NCBI GenBank assembly: GCA_035610365.1
Contig: CM069435.1
Location: 14,559,123-14,623,122, forward strand
Reading direction: 5' to 3'
DNA from: Aquatica leii
Taxonomy: Eukaryota; Arthropoda; Insecta; Coleoptera; Lampyridae
Length of the DNA stretch: 64,000 nt
Positions 19,791 through 30,394 of the stretch are shown piece after piece (the first letter of the stretch is position 1; each line of letters begins with the position of its first letter). The notes beneath the pieces are model-generated. The model worked only from the letters and a program-made list of their open reading frames with translations. It was not told where the DNA came from and made no database searches. Position numbers and translations under genes: made by a program.

Positions 19791-22386
19791 TTAATCACAG
19801 TCCGATTTAATTAGGTACAGGTCTTGAGGCAGTTGGCGTTTTAGTCTTTGATGAATGTTTTGTCTGCCTATGTTATAATGAACAGCGCCTTGACAGTTAT
19901 GAATGGTCGTAAAGAACTTTTTAGCACTCGCACTGATGTAGCTGTGAACTGTAGTTACGTCTAATTCGTAGTGAAGCTGTTCATTGCGAATGAACCATGG
20001 GGCGTTCACTGCAATGCGTAAGATTTTATTTTTGAGTCTTTGTATTTTTTCCAGGTTAGTTTTTGCTGTGTTACTCCATACTGGCGATGCGTAGAGCACC
20101 AGTGGTCGAATAAGCGATTTGTACATCATGATGGTGCATTTTGGTTTAAGCGATGATTTCCTATTAATGAGGTGATACAGCTGCGCCAACCTCGCATATC
20201 CTTTGTTTAATTTATGATTTACGTGGAGTTTCCATGTGAGCCTCGTGTCGAGTAGTACCCCTAAGTACTTTATGGCAGCGTCAGCCGGATTCCAAGGAAC
20301 GATGCTGTTGTTTATTACTAAATTGGGAGGGTTTGTGATCCTTCTTAAGGAGAATATTTTTGCTTGGCACTTAGTTGGGTTAATGTGAATATTCAATTTC
20401 GTGTACCATGTGCATATTCGATGTATTGCTATCTGCAGTGTCTTTATGGCGTGGATGAGGTCAGTGTGTTGAGTCAGAATTGCAGTATCATCCGCAAAGG
20501 TCGCTAAGGTAGCCTCTGTGGTGGGGATGTCTGATGAAGATTATTGCTTTGAAGTAGTTGGCGACTCTGATCTTGATTAGCTTGCTTTTTAAGCCTTCGA
20601 CCCAGACTTTGTCAAAGGCCTGGGCAACGTCTAGGAATACAGCAACAGAATAGCTTTCAGTTTCAAATCCCTCTTCTATTTTTTCGGAAATTCGTTGGAG
20701 TTGATGTTGGGTTGAGTATGCTTTTCTGAAGCCAAACTGGAATGGTGGTAGTACATTGAGTGGTAATAGTTCTTTCATTAACTGACTGTGAATGATCTTT
20801 TCTAGGATTTTTGAGAGCGTAGTGAGTAGGCTTATTGGCCTATAACTGTCTATCGATTTTTTATCTTTAACCGGCTTGGGAAATAGCAGTGTGTGGGCGT
20901 GCTTCCACGCTTTTGGGAAATAGCCTAGGCGGAGACACGCGTTATATACTGTGGCGAGGTGTGCTAGGGATTTATTAGTGAGGTGAGTTAATATTAAGTT
21001 TGTTATTAGATCATATTCGGGGGATTTTCTTTTTGGGAGTTTACTAATTATTTCTTTGATGTCTTAGGGAGTAGTTGGGGTTATTGGTTCGGATATCACA
21101 GGCTGATTTTTTTCTATGTGGTTGATTATGTATGCGGTTTCATGCGGAGCACAGATATATTTAGGTGTGAAAACTCTCTCGTAGTAAGCTGCAAAAGCTG
21201 CTGCTTTTTCTTCGTCGGTAGCAAGATATGTGTTGTCAACGCTTAGTGTTGGGATTACCTCGCGCTGTTTTAATATGCGTTTGGTGGCTTTTCACATTCC
21301 TATGTCCCCTGGTTGAAGGTCCTCGATATATTTCTGGTGTGTATTGATTCTCAACTCGTCCAGTTCTCGCTTTAAACTGTGTGTTAACTTGTTTAACAGG
21401 CGTTTTGTTTCAGGATCTCTGCTTCTTTGCCATTCTCGTCTGGCTTGGCTTTTCCTTGTAATCAATTCTGTGATTTTGTGTGGTAGGTAATGGTGATTGG
21501 GTCTTTTTATGATTTTGGGAGGAAGAGTTGCTTTTAGTACACTACTGGTTATTGATGTTCTTAAGCTGGATATTGCGATGTCTATGTCTTCGTTGCTGCT
21601 GAAGTTAGTTGGGCACTTCAGTTGCTTGTCTAGGTTAATTTGGAAGTCATCCCAGTTTACTAACCCGTTAATGAGTATAGGGGTTGGCTGTGTCACTTGC
21701 GGAGTGCCGATAAACGTTATAATTACAGGTAAGTGGTCTGAGTCAAGCTCTTCTACCACTGTTTGAAATACCGGTTTTGCGAAGTTTTTTTGTAAGACAA
21801 TGTCCAGGATGTCTGGTAGGTGATCCTTACGGTATGGATAGTAAGTGTATTTATCCGGAGCTATTACAGGAAAAGAATATTTGGTCGCGTAGCCTTCCAT
21901 CTTTATTCCTTCAGGATTATTAGCTCTGCATCCCCATAGTTGATTCTTTGAGTTGAAGTCTCCTATCATTAAGAGTGGTTCAGCAGTGTTGAATGTAGCT
22001 TTAAGGTCTTCCTCTATTAGTTTTTTATTCGGTTGCCTGTAGGTGCTTACTAATGTGAGGTATTGGTCATTTAGCTTAATTTTAGCTCCAATTGTTTCTA
22101 GGGTGAGGTTAGCAATGCTAGAGATGGGGTGGTGAATTATTTTCTTTTTAACGAGTATAGCTACTCCGCCAGCTGCAGTTCGGGCATTTCTATCTTTCCT
22201 GTACACTATGTGTCCTGGTATTTTGAGTGTGTCTATTTCTGATAGATGAGTTTCGGTAATACATGCAACATCTATATTGTGCCTGGCAAGAAAGGATATA
22301 AGAAGTGTTCGTTGAGTTAGGATTCCGTTGGCATTCCAGTTTAGGATTGTTAGTTTTTCTATGAGTTTTTGGGGTTTAGGGTCCAT
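19791..22386 (-). pseudogene. Jockey ORF2 (APE endonuclease + reverse transcriptase), internally deleted
   Basis: ATG at 22386. The apurinic-like endonuclease domain is complete: LTILNWNANGI, CITETHLSE, TYRQPN, LLMIGDFNSKNQLWG, DILDIVL, LDSDHLPV. An in-frame TGA at 21292-21294 stands where Trp is expected (GDIGM/KATKR), and a TAA lies near 21066. The reverse transcriptase shows RPISLLTTLSKILEKII, PFQFGFRKAYSTQHQL and AVFLDVAQAFDKVW. Then about 50-60 residues of palm, including the usual GLPQGS block, are missing at about 20545, with a frame shift. It resumes with ATLATFADDTAILTQ (catalytic FADD) and runs to the stop at 19791. It copies element RNA at a nicked target; this copy cannot. Confidence 0.9.
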
Positions 22387-22527
22387 TGAGAAGAAAAGGA
22401 AGGAGTGTGCTGGTGATGAAAGTTTTAATTAAGGGAAGGTAAGGGGTTATTAGGTCGATGAGAATTTTTACTATGTTACTAACATCAGGTGGGGTACCGC
22501 CGAATTGTCTGGTTGGTTTGCGTTGTT

Positions 22528-23517
22528 TTAATTGGGATTGGTTGTTGATGAATTTCGCGCTTGATCTGCGTATGAGCGATTAGGGTTGGTAAAATAATTT
22601 CTGTTGTGACTTAGAGTAGGATGAGTGTTGCTGCTATTATTTTTTGTTCGTTTTTGTAGGATCTCGATGTAGTGTCTGCAGCCACGGTAACTAGCGGGAT
22701 GCGGGCCTCCGCAGTTGGCACATTTAGGTGTTTCATCTGATTGTTTTTTACATTGCTGATGTTGATGGTTGTCTCCGCATTTCACGCAACGTGGGTCAAG
22801 TGTACAGTAATTTTTGGTATGATTGTAGCCTTGACAGCGATGGCATTGGGGTATGTTTGTTGGTTTTCTTCTCAATTCAACGGCGACGATCGAATGGTGA
22901 ATACTTTTAAGAGTGAAATTTTTTTTGGCGTGCTCATTATCGTTTAGATCTACTGCGCAAATTGGTAGCGGTTGTTTATCTTTAGTCAGCAGGCGCGTGA
23001 CTTTAATAACTGGAAGTGAGCTGCTTAGTTCGGTAAAAATTTCTTGATTTGTTAGAGATAATGGTGCATTTTTGATTACAACGTTAAGTGGTTTGCTGTT
23101 TGGGTTTTGGTAGGTGTGATATTTGATACTGTTATCGTTGAAGTGTTTTGTAAATATTCTAAAGTCATCCTCTTTAGTTAAGTTAATTCTTAGTGTGTTT
23201 GCGTTATAAAAGGTAGTGAATTCGCCAGTTGATAATTTCTTGATGCCTGCGGTTAATTCAGTGTGATTTACTTTGTTATGGAGATAAATAGGTGGTATTT
23301 TTAATTTTGTTATCTAGGTACCAGATTTGTCGTCTGCATTTGCGTGTTGATTGTAGTTATCGTCGAGTTTATCGTTGGGGTCAACCTCCAGGTTAGTAAG
23401 CAAGCTGTATTTGTTTTGTGTTGGAATCGTTGGCTCCCACGAGTATCGCTTTTGTACCTCATTAAGAGGAGGTGTTAATGAGTCAGATTTACGCTTATTT
23501 TGCGTTTGAACTTCCAT
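22528..23517 (-). pseudogene. Jockey ORF1 (Gag-like nucleic-acid-binding protein)
   Basis: ATG at 23517 (MEVQTQNKRKSDSLTPP) to the stop at 22528, about 329 codons, broken by a single in-frame TAG at 23314-23316; the frame is otherwise open. The N-terminus is polar. The middle (about 23200-22900) fits the PRE_C2HC-associated region of Jockey Gag proteins. Three CCHC-type knuckles follow (CHRCQGYNHTKNYC, CVKCGDNHQHQQC, CANCGGPHPASYRGC). The protein coats the element RNA. One nonsense change separates this copy from an intact ORF1. Confidence 0.85.
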
Positions 23518-23729
23518 TGGGATTCCATTAGTTGTTAGTTCAGGTATTTTACTAAGAAGTAAAGATAACTTACGGTTTTTGCCGCTTGAGGTTGTTATTT
23601 CGTAAGTAACTGATTATAATTGGTTTATAATAATTGCACTTTAAGTTTTCACACACTTTCGACTGCGATGAAGCACGTCTTAGCGCTTTGAAAGCGTGAT
23701 AGTCACTATAATTATATCTAATAGTTTAA

Positions 23730-23885
23730 AGGCGGGTTGCACAAAGCAAATCAAAAATGTAACAAGTGATTATTTCTGAAATCAATTGTTACATCACGAA
23801 TAAACGTGGTTTCATTGGCTATGTAGCAATTGTTTTGAGAAATAATCACTTGTTACATTTTTGATTTGCTTTGTGCAACCCGCCT
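23730..23885. mobile_element. 156-bp MITE with 48-bp perfect inverted repeats, TAA duplication
   Basis: The element starts AGGCGGGTTGCACAAAGC at 23730, and the exact complement ends at 23885. The arms match over 48 bp (to CAAGTGATTATTTCT). The flank is TAA at 23727-23729 and 23886-23888. A central spacer of about 60 bp is not inverted. A 3-bp TAA duplication and GGC-rich end suggest a PIF/Harbinger-type MITE; a TTAA reading is possible only with one extra base. Confidence 0.85.
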
Positions 23886-24124
23886 TAAGAGTTACAGAAT
23901 TTTAATGTAATGTAAAACATTTTCGTGCAACTTTGCACACTTGTATCTTCTAAACTATTGAAGGTAATTGTAACCAGCTTTCCTCTATCTTGCATCGTTT
24001 TAGCGTAATAGTTTATTGGATATTTTCGTTGAGTTTACTTTATTGTTTGGGAACATAATTTTCTTGTACGTGAATTCCAACCCATGCGAACCCTTGGGCA
24101 GTCCGACAGTGTGATAACTCGATA

Positions 24125-24690
24125 AAACGCAGCAGCATTAAACACATATGTCCGAAAAGAAACCTTCTTATCAGTGAAGCGAGACAAGGGTCACAGGTTA
24201 ATTTACTAGCAAAAAATCAGCATAGTTTGCTAAGTTGTTAATTGTTATATAATTTAAAGTTTCTTTTGGAGACGTAATAACTTTTTTATCAAAATTTTGT
24301 AAATATTGCAATTCTTTAACAAATTCGACGGCAGTTATGTCTCGTTCATTGCGAGTTTTGTCGTTTAATAAATTTTCAACATTTTGACATAATTCTAATT
24401 GTTCGTTTTCAGAATAATTTTTAAATTTATCAATATTTCATAAAAACGCGAAATTATCAGAGTAAGAAGAAAGTAATTGTAATCTCTCATCCATTGATGC
24501 TATGATTACATCTAGATTCTAGAGAATTAAAAAAAGAATAAACTTTGAACTTTAAAGTTTCGTCGTGGATCGGTTCATCGTCACATTCATATTCAAAATG
24601 TTTTCTTTTATTTTTCGCGGTCTTAGACCTCTTTGTTTATTGAATTTAGGTTCTATGTCTAAGCTGGATCAAAGTTGGGTTTTTGAATAA
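24125..24690 (-). pseudogene. hAT transposase (ZMYM1-like), downstream half of a split gene
   Basis: Continues directly from 27282 when the insertion is removed (VSKIIQKPNFDP across the join). It contains KNKRKHFEYECDDEPIHDE, DVIIASMDERLQLLSSYSDN and NIDKFKNYSENEQLELCQNV. It ends with NYITINNLANYADFLL and a degenerate start of the dimerisation domain (NLPVTLVS) near 24190. Several stops (about 24655, 24440, 24195) show old decay. A similar dimerisation domain lies 5.5 kb further at 18530-18724. Confidence 0.8.
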
Positions 24691-27281
24691 CACTGGTCTG
24701 CAAAAAAATATTTTTTATCGAGCCCTGACACTATTCCGGGTAATTCTTATGTAAAATGACGTCTCGAATCCAAATATGTCTTCCGTTTTCTTCCATCACT
24801 CACCATTTTAGAGGGAGCCCCAAATCCTTAATTATACCACTTTTTGATAAATTAATTATAATTTATTTATCGAACGATAATAATAATTATAATAATTATT
24901 ATAATAATAAATATATAGACATGATAAATTCATTCAAATATATTTAAATGGGAAAAAGAACTATTTTAGCTATAAACAGTAATAAATAAAAAGATATTCA
25001 TCGTTACTTGGTGCTTGCTTTCCTTTTATACCTTGAGGTACAGCTCTCTCGTTTCAAAAACCAACAGTACTCCGCCAACATGTTTGCATTCCACTTCCCT
25101 GAAAATCTCTTCTCCACCTTAGCGATGTCTTGATGGAACCATTCCCCGTGATCATCCGAGACTGTTCCTAAATTTTCAGGGAAAAAGTCCAGATGCGAGT
25201 GAAGGAAGTGAACTTTAAGAGACATGTTACATCCTATGTCCTTGTACGCTAAAAGCAGTTACTCGACGTGAGCGACATAATCTTCACTTTTGTGGTTACC
25301 CAGGAAGTTCTTACAAACGATTTGAAATGCAAGCCAAGCTCGTTTTTCTTTTCGATTTAGGTGTTCAATAAACGTCGAATCTTGGAAGAGTTGTCTAATC
25401 TGGGGACCAACAAAAACGCCTTCTTTGATTTTAGCTTCGCTAAGACGAGGAAATTTAGTTTTCAAAAATTGAAATGCGCCACCTGTCTTGTCCACTGCTT
25501 TCACAAACTGCTTGATCAATCCAAGTTTGATGTGTAAAGGTAGTAAGTAAATATTTTTTTTCGGAACCAAAGGATTGTGGGCGACATTTTTCTGACCAAG
25601 AATAAGATTTTCTCGCAGAGGCCAGTCCCGTACGATGTAATGTTTATCTCGGGCTCGGCTATCCCATTCACAAAGGAAGCGGCAATATTTTGTGAATCCT
25701 GATTGCAGGCCCGTGAGTAGAGCAACAACTTCAAATCAGCGCAAAATTTCCACTTATAATCATGATAACTAATTTTATCAAGGATTCTGAAGATGTTTTC
25801 GTACGTTTCTTTCATATTAACAGAGCATGCAACTGGAACTGATGGGAAATCATTCCCATTTGCCAACAGGACAACTTTTAAGCTTGTTTTTGATGAGTCT
25901 ATAAACACTATAAACAGTCTCCATTTATCTGGGTCACATGGCATCTGTAGCTCTGTCATCAATAAATTTGCATTAGGGCAGAACACTAAACCTTTATCTT
26001 CTGAGAAAAGACATTTCAGGGTTGCTTGTCTGGTCCTGTAAGAAGATATTTTTACTCCCTTTTCTAAAAGATTCCACTATCGAAGTCGCGATCCTAAGAG
26101 CTGAGATTTAGTCTTGGGTAACTGCAAATCCCTGACAAGATCATTTAATTCCGATTGAGTGAGGAGGTGAGGTTGCCGAGAAACTAAATCTGCGGAGTAC
26201 TCTTCATCATCATTGAACGTATCATTCGAAACCCCAGGTTGTGGCTCAGAGTCTTTTAAATCAATTTCCGGCTCTAGAATATAAGTGTTTGGGGGCTCTG
26301 GGATTGGCAAAGTATCCTTATGAGGAACAGGTCTTAGAGCTGACGGAATATTGGGATACTGAAATGTATGCTTACTTTTGCTCGAAAACCCGACGGTGGA
26401 AGTCATACAAAAGTAACAATCTGTAAGATGACAGCGAGGTTCACGCCAAACCATGGGCACAGCAAATGGCATTGATTTACGGGTACCTTTGAGCCATTTG
26501 GTCAAACTACTGTAACAAGTCGTACAGCAAACTGATGGAGTCCAAGTCTTGTCCTGGTCGCCAACTTGACAATCAAAGTACAATTTATAAGCTGTTTTAA
26601 CAAGCGGAGAAAGGGGTTTTCGTTGCGCTTTTAAAGTTAATTCCCCGCAGACATAGCAGAAGCTATCGGGATGATGTTTACACTCGCGTGGCATAGTTAA
26701 ACAGTAATTCAACGCCCGACATTAACCACAAATCACACTTGGTCACTTGAAAAAATCCGGAGTAAAAGTAGTTTTACTGTTTTACACAAATGAACAAAAG
26801 TGAACACAAAATCCAGTACGTTTAAAACGTCGACAAGTTAACTCTGCAACAGCTATAGATGTACTGATCGAAGCAGTTAAGCAAACAATTTAATACACTA
26901 TAATGAGAAGAGTAATGCAAGTTCAAGCCTGTCGAAAATTCCTGTTCAAACCTGCATGTGGTATTGAGATCGCCAGCGTCGTGCAGTGAATCTTCCTAAC
27001 TGTTTATTGATATTTTTTTACTGTTCTTATATATTTGTATTTTATTGTTGTTTTTATATACATTTTATAGCAAAACTTTTGCCATATACTTTGGTATAAA
27101 TTTTATTACCTGCTTTGGGATGTTTAACGGCTATAAGTTAAAATTCTATAAAAAAAATGCAAAAAATAGGGTCCCTCCAAAATAAGTGGGTGATGGGTAA
27201 AAACGGAGCTCATTTTTGGATTCAGGAGGTCATAAGAATCGTCAAGAATGGTATCAGGGCCGATTTTCATGCAGACCAGTG
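24691..27281 (-). mobile_element. CACTA-like DNA transposon, complete ends, 2591 bp
   Basis: Starts CACTGGTCTGCA at 24691 and ends with its exact complement at 27281. Inverted similarity then continues in blocks for about 130 bp (CCCTGA, ATTCTTATG, GAATCCAAA, CCATCAC, GGAGGGA). It is flanked by TAA on both sides (24688-24690 and 27282-27284). CACTG termini with 3-bp duplications are the diagnostic of the CACTA group. Removing element and one TAA restores the hAT reading frame. One minus-strand gene fills most of it. The CACTA assignment rests on the ends; the transposase is not one I can place firmly in that superfamily. Confidence 0.85.
25004..26694 (-). pseudogene. Transposase-like protein of the CACTA-like element
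   Basis: Start ATG at 26694 (MPRECKHHPDSFCYVCGELT), about 560 codons to the stop at 25004. The N-terminus has a Cys/His-rich region (C-x2-C in CYVCGE, CCTTC, CHLTDCYFC). Conserved blocks follow: DLVRDLQLPKTKSQLLGSRL, WRLFI..IDSSKTSLKVVLL, YKWKFCADLK, LPLHIKLGLIKQFVKAVDK, FVGPQIRQL, CKNFLGNHK, MSLKVHFLHSHLDFFPENLG and DDHGEWFHQDIAKVEKR. Asp in IDSSK and ADLK and Glu in HGEWFHQ would fit a DDE core (inference). Damage: TAG at 26077-26079, a one-base loss near 25731, TAA at 25259-25261, and a 9-bp tandem duplication at about 25900-25917. The family is repeated in many insect genomes, usually annotated as uncharacterised. Confidence 0.75.
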
Positions 27282-27512
27282 TAATTTTACTAACAATGTT
27301 AACTTTACTTAAAATATTATACCACAATATAAGATTACAATTTTTTGGCTAATGATGCAGCCAAATTGTTTACGTTATTTTCAAAGTTTTCTTCGCTTAT
27401 TTCAAACAGAGCATCATAAACCTCCCCAAGTTGATACCTTAAAGGAGTTATTGCATCTATTCTACTAGACCATCAAGTATCCGATAAAGGTTTTAAAGTT
27501 AAATTTGTTACA
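27282..27512 (-). pseudogene. hAT transposase (ZMYM1-like), upstream half of a split gene
   Basis: Minus strand from about 27510: LTLKPLSDT, a stop, then WSSRIDAITPLRYQLGEVYD, EENFENNVNNLAASLAKKL, and, in a shifted frame, LWYNILSKVNIVSKI up to 27282. The pattern L-K-P-L-S-x-T-R-W-x-S-R-I-D is the hallmark of ZMYM1/hAT proteins. The CACTA-like transposon begins at the next base; the same frame continues at 24690. The N-terminal half of the transposase is absent. Confidence 0.85.
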
Positions 27513-27514
27513 TT

Positions 27515-28730
27515 AGATAAATTAGATTTTAAGTATTAAAAAAGTAGAAACATGTATTGCTTATAATTTTAATTATTAAAAATAGATGTGTTTTAGACAG
27601 AATTTTTTACTTTTCATTAATCTACTAAACCTGCAATAAGAACGATGATACAGGGTATTAAGTTACTTTATTTTTAATTTTGCATGTCAACGATCTAACA
27701 AGATTTAATTTAATTTTATACTCAAACTATGAAAATACAAATACATAAATACATAAGCAAATGCTAATTAATTTCAATTCATAATTTTTAAAGGCCTTAA
27801 GATTGTATATACCTACATTTTTGATTGAATGGCTAAATTTAAATTACAGACAAATAAAAATAGTTGTGAAGGTACAAACTTATTGAAATGTACTTAAAGA
27901 TCGACAATTTTTTTCTTACAAATATTAAATAATAAGCACTATTGCATTTGCAATGCGTTTGTTGTATTTTATAATAGATGTACTTTTAAGTTTTGAGAAT
28001 TCAGTTGTTTTGAAAAAGGAACAACACCTCGGCATGTTTGAGGGATTTGCATGAGTATTACAGGCGCCGTGCCGGTTTAAAATCCTTTATAGGTGCCTTT
28101 ATTGTAAAATAAGTAAAACGTGCTGTTATTTTACGAGTTATTTTATTACTTGTATATACTTTTATTAGATCATAAAAATGTGAAGAGTTTATAATCCATG
28201 AATGAATTTTTAATTAATTCAAATAAGCTAATGTTACTAAAATCCGTAACTGCGTCTTTCAACACTTTGGGAATCGATAAGAATTATTATTTTATTGGTA
28301 CCTATCTACCTAGATGATTTCTATTCATGTTTGACAGAAACATATGTTTTATTTGAAAATTTAGAATATCTTTTTGTTTAAATACAAATACTGTAAACTT
28401 TATTCTTCTGGAAAACTAAATTTGTTTTATTGTACACCCTAATTATAAAATGCTTTCTTGGCATAATTTATTTCAATTAAAATTATATTTTAGCCAAATT
28501 TCAAATAGTTTTATTTGGTTTAAGTAAATATTTCATTTAAGATTATTATAGTGGTTACTTATTAGTTAGAATTTTATTTTTCAAACAAATATTTTACCAA
28601 AGTCGAAACGACCCTTTTTTAAAAAACTTTTTACTTTCACGTATACATACAATATTTTTTTTGGAAAAACAAATGTTTTTTTTTGTATGTGGGATAAATA
28701 AAAAAGATAAATAATCGTTTGTAATAAGGA
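27515..28730. other. AT-rich stretch without recognised gene
   Basis: No supported gene, terminal repeat or RNA. Composition is strongly AT with many short A and T runs. Confidence 0.5.
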
Positions 28731-28744
28731 AAAAAATGCATAAG

Positions 28745-28910
28745 TTTTGCAAGATAGTTTTGTTTTTGCCGCTATCTTGCAGAGCTAGTTTTGCATCCAG
28801 TTTCGGTCTTGCAACCTTGAGTCTTGGTCTTGGTCTTGCTAATGGCGTTGTTATCTTGCTATTGGTCTTGGTTTTTCAAATCTTGCGAGACCAAAACAAA
28901 ACTACAAAAC
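28745..28910. repeat. Degenerate TCTTGC/TCTTGG repeat
   Basis: About 160 bp rich in CTTG words (CTTGCAAC, GTCTTGGTCTTGG, ATCTTGC), bracketed by GCAAGATAG at 28749 and ATCTTGCGAG at 28881. It looks like a decayed simple repeat or short inverted element; the open frame through it (low-complexity Leu/Gly) is probably not coding. Confidence 0.4.
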
Positions 28911-28959
28911 CAAGACATATTTTGACTATCACTAATCATTCTACGTTTGACAATAATTT

Positions 28960-30390
28960 ACTTGATAAATCTTGGACAGAAGAATTTGCGTCAAAGCACA
29001 ATGATCGATTAACAAAAAAACAGTGTCAAAATTGAAAAAGAAGCCGTTTTGTAATTACTGAAGAGGATATAGCCATATATTTTGATAACTTGAACCTAAA
29101 CTTGAAAGGAGTAGATCCAGAATTTATATTAAATTATGACGAAACAAATTTAAGCGATAACCCGGGAATAGCTAAATGTATTTTTTCAAGAGGAACCAAA
29201 AATTTAGAGAAATATATAAATTTAACAAAAACAGCGATTTCAATCATGTTGTTGTCACTGCTAGTGGTGAAACATTGTCATTATATGTGGTGTACAAAAG
29301 TGAACGATTATATGATTGATGGGCAATCTTTTACAACCGAAGTCACTCGGGGTGGTTTGATGCTGTGACCTTCCAAGATAAGTTTATGAAAGTTGTTATC
29401 CTTTAGGCAAGACGACAAAACCTAAAGTTTTAATTGGCGATCACTTGTGATTCCACATAAATGCGGATATTATAAGGTAATGTCAAAGGTGCAACATTAG
29501 ATTTGTGTTACTGCCACCGAACACTAGACAACTGAACTGACCCAGCCTTTGGATGTCATCTATTTTAGGTCACTGAAACAAGCTTGGAGATCAATTCTTA
29601 CTAAAATTAAACTAAAACACCCTAGAATGAACTGTGTCAAAAAAAAATTCTTTACTCAGTTATTAGCTGACTTGATTAAAAAAAATAAAACTCAATTCTT
29701 TCAAGAATATTCAGAGTAGACTTAGAGCCACGGGAATATATGCATTTAACCCTTATGAAGTTTAAAAAAAGATGCCAAATGAAAGATACTCCGCAAAAGT
29801 TCAAACTGATATTGATAGTGCGTTGCTGACATTTTTTAAAAGCCTAAAAAATGTCCATTAATAAGAAAACCATTCAAAGAAGAAAAAAATTCTGAATATT
29901 CAGCTTGGCTGCTCAGTAAGTGCTGAAGATATTCTATCATCTACCGCACCCGAGGACTAGAACTGATGAACTTCTAGAATCATCTGGTACAAATGAGGTT
30001 ATAAGACCAAAATCTTTAGATGTTAGTAACAAAGAGTGTAGTTCCGATGAAGACAGGCAATACTTGAACGACGAAAATAAAAACAGGATGGAAGAAGAAA
30101 TAGCGAGTAAAACTTTTGAGCCTGATCGATTCAGACAAGACCTTTATGTTGTCGTTGAATTTGCATCTAAAAAAATGTGCAAGCATTTTATTGGAACTAT
30201 AGTGAAAATATAAACGATAATTTTACAGTGAAATTTTTGAGAAAAAAAAATTAGGAATTTGTTTTTCTGCAATCAAAGACATATCTCTGGTCAATTTTTT
30301 GGATATTACGGAGATTTTACCAATGCCTATAATAAAGCGAAAAGGTCTCTTTACATTTTCTAAAAACCTTAGCAACTACAACTTATGAAT
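28960..30390 (+). pseudogene. Pogo/Tigger-type transposase relic
   Basis: Plus-strand coding traces in order: SKHNDRLTKKQCQN, YFDNLNLNLKGVDPEFILNY, DETNLSDNPGIAKC (first catalytic Asp), SRGTKNLEKYINL, GETLSLYVVYKSERLYD, SHSGWFDAVTF, then IGDHL (second Asp region, about 29435), NIRFVLLPPNTRQL, and SRLRATGIYAFNPYEV. A C-terminal tail (FVVVEFASKK-like at 30150, DITEILPMPIIKRK near 30310) ends SNYNL at 30387. Order and spacing match DDE_1 transposases of the pogo group. The N-terminal CENP-B-type DNA-binding domain is missing. At least eight frame changes or stops. Terminal repeats not found. Confidence 0.75.
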
Positions 30391-30394
30391 TTAT

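Larger units (their letters stand above)
19640..23640 (-). mobile_element. Jockey-clade LINE, near full length
   Basis: Minus-strand non-LTR retrotransposon with 5' UTR (about 23640-23518), ORF1, a 140-bp spacer, ORF2 (endonuclease plus reverse transcriptase), a 3' UTR, and an A-rich 3' terminus (GGCAAAAAAAAGAAAAAAAG on the minus strand near 19660-19640). Target-site duplications were not identified with confidence. Confidence 0.85.

Noticed and set aside
23726..23888. TTAA duplication (piggyBac type) for the MITE
   Set aside because: TTAA leaves one unmatched A at the left end; TAA with 48-bp perfect arms fits both sides exactly.
18530..24205. Idea that the dimerisation domain at 18530-18724 is the continuation of the hAT gene at 24125-27512, split by a 5.5-kb insertion
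   Set aside because: The upstream hAT fragment already shows a degenerate start of its own dimerisation domain (NLPVTLVS) near 24190, and no target duplication was found at 18725/24205. Two copies of one family is simpler.
28736..29035. Open frame with hydrophobic Leu/Gly-rich start as a membrane protein gene
   Set aside because: The hydrophobic part is translated TCTTG repeat and the remainder is pogo transposase in the same frame.
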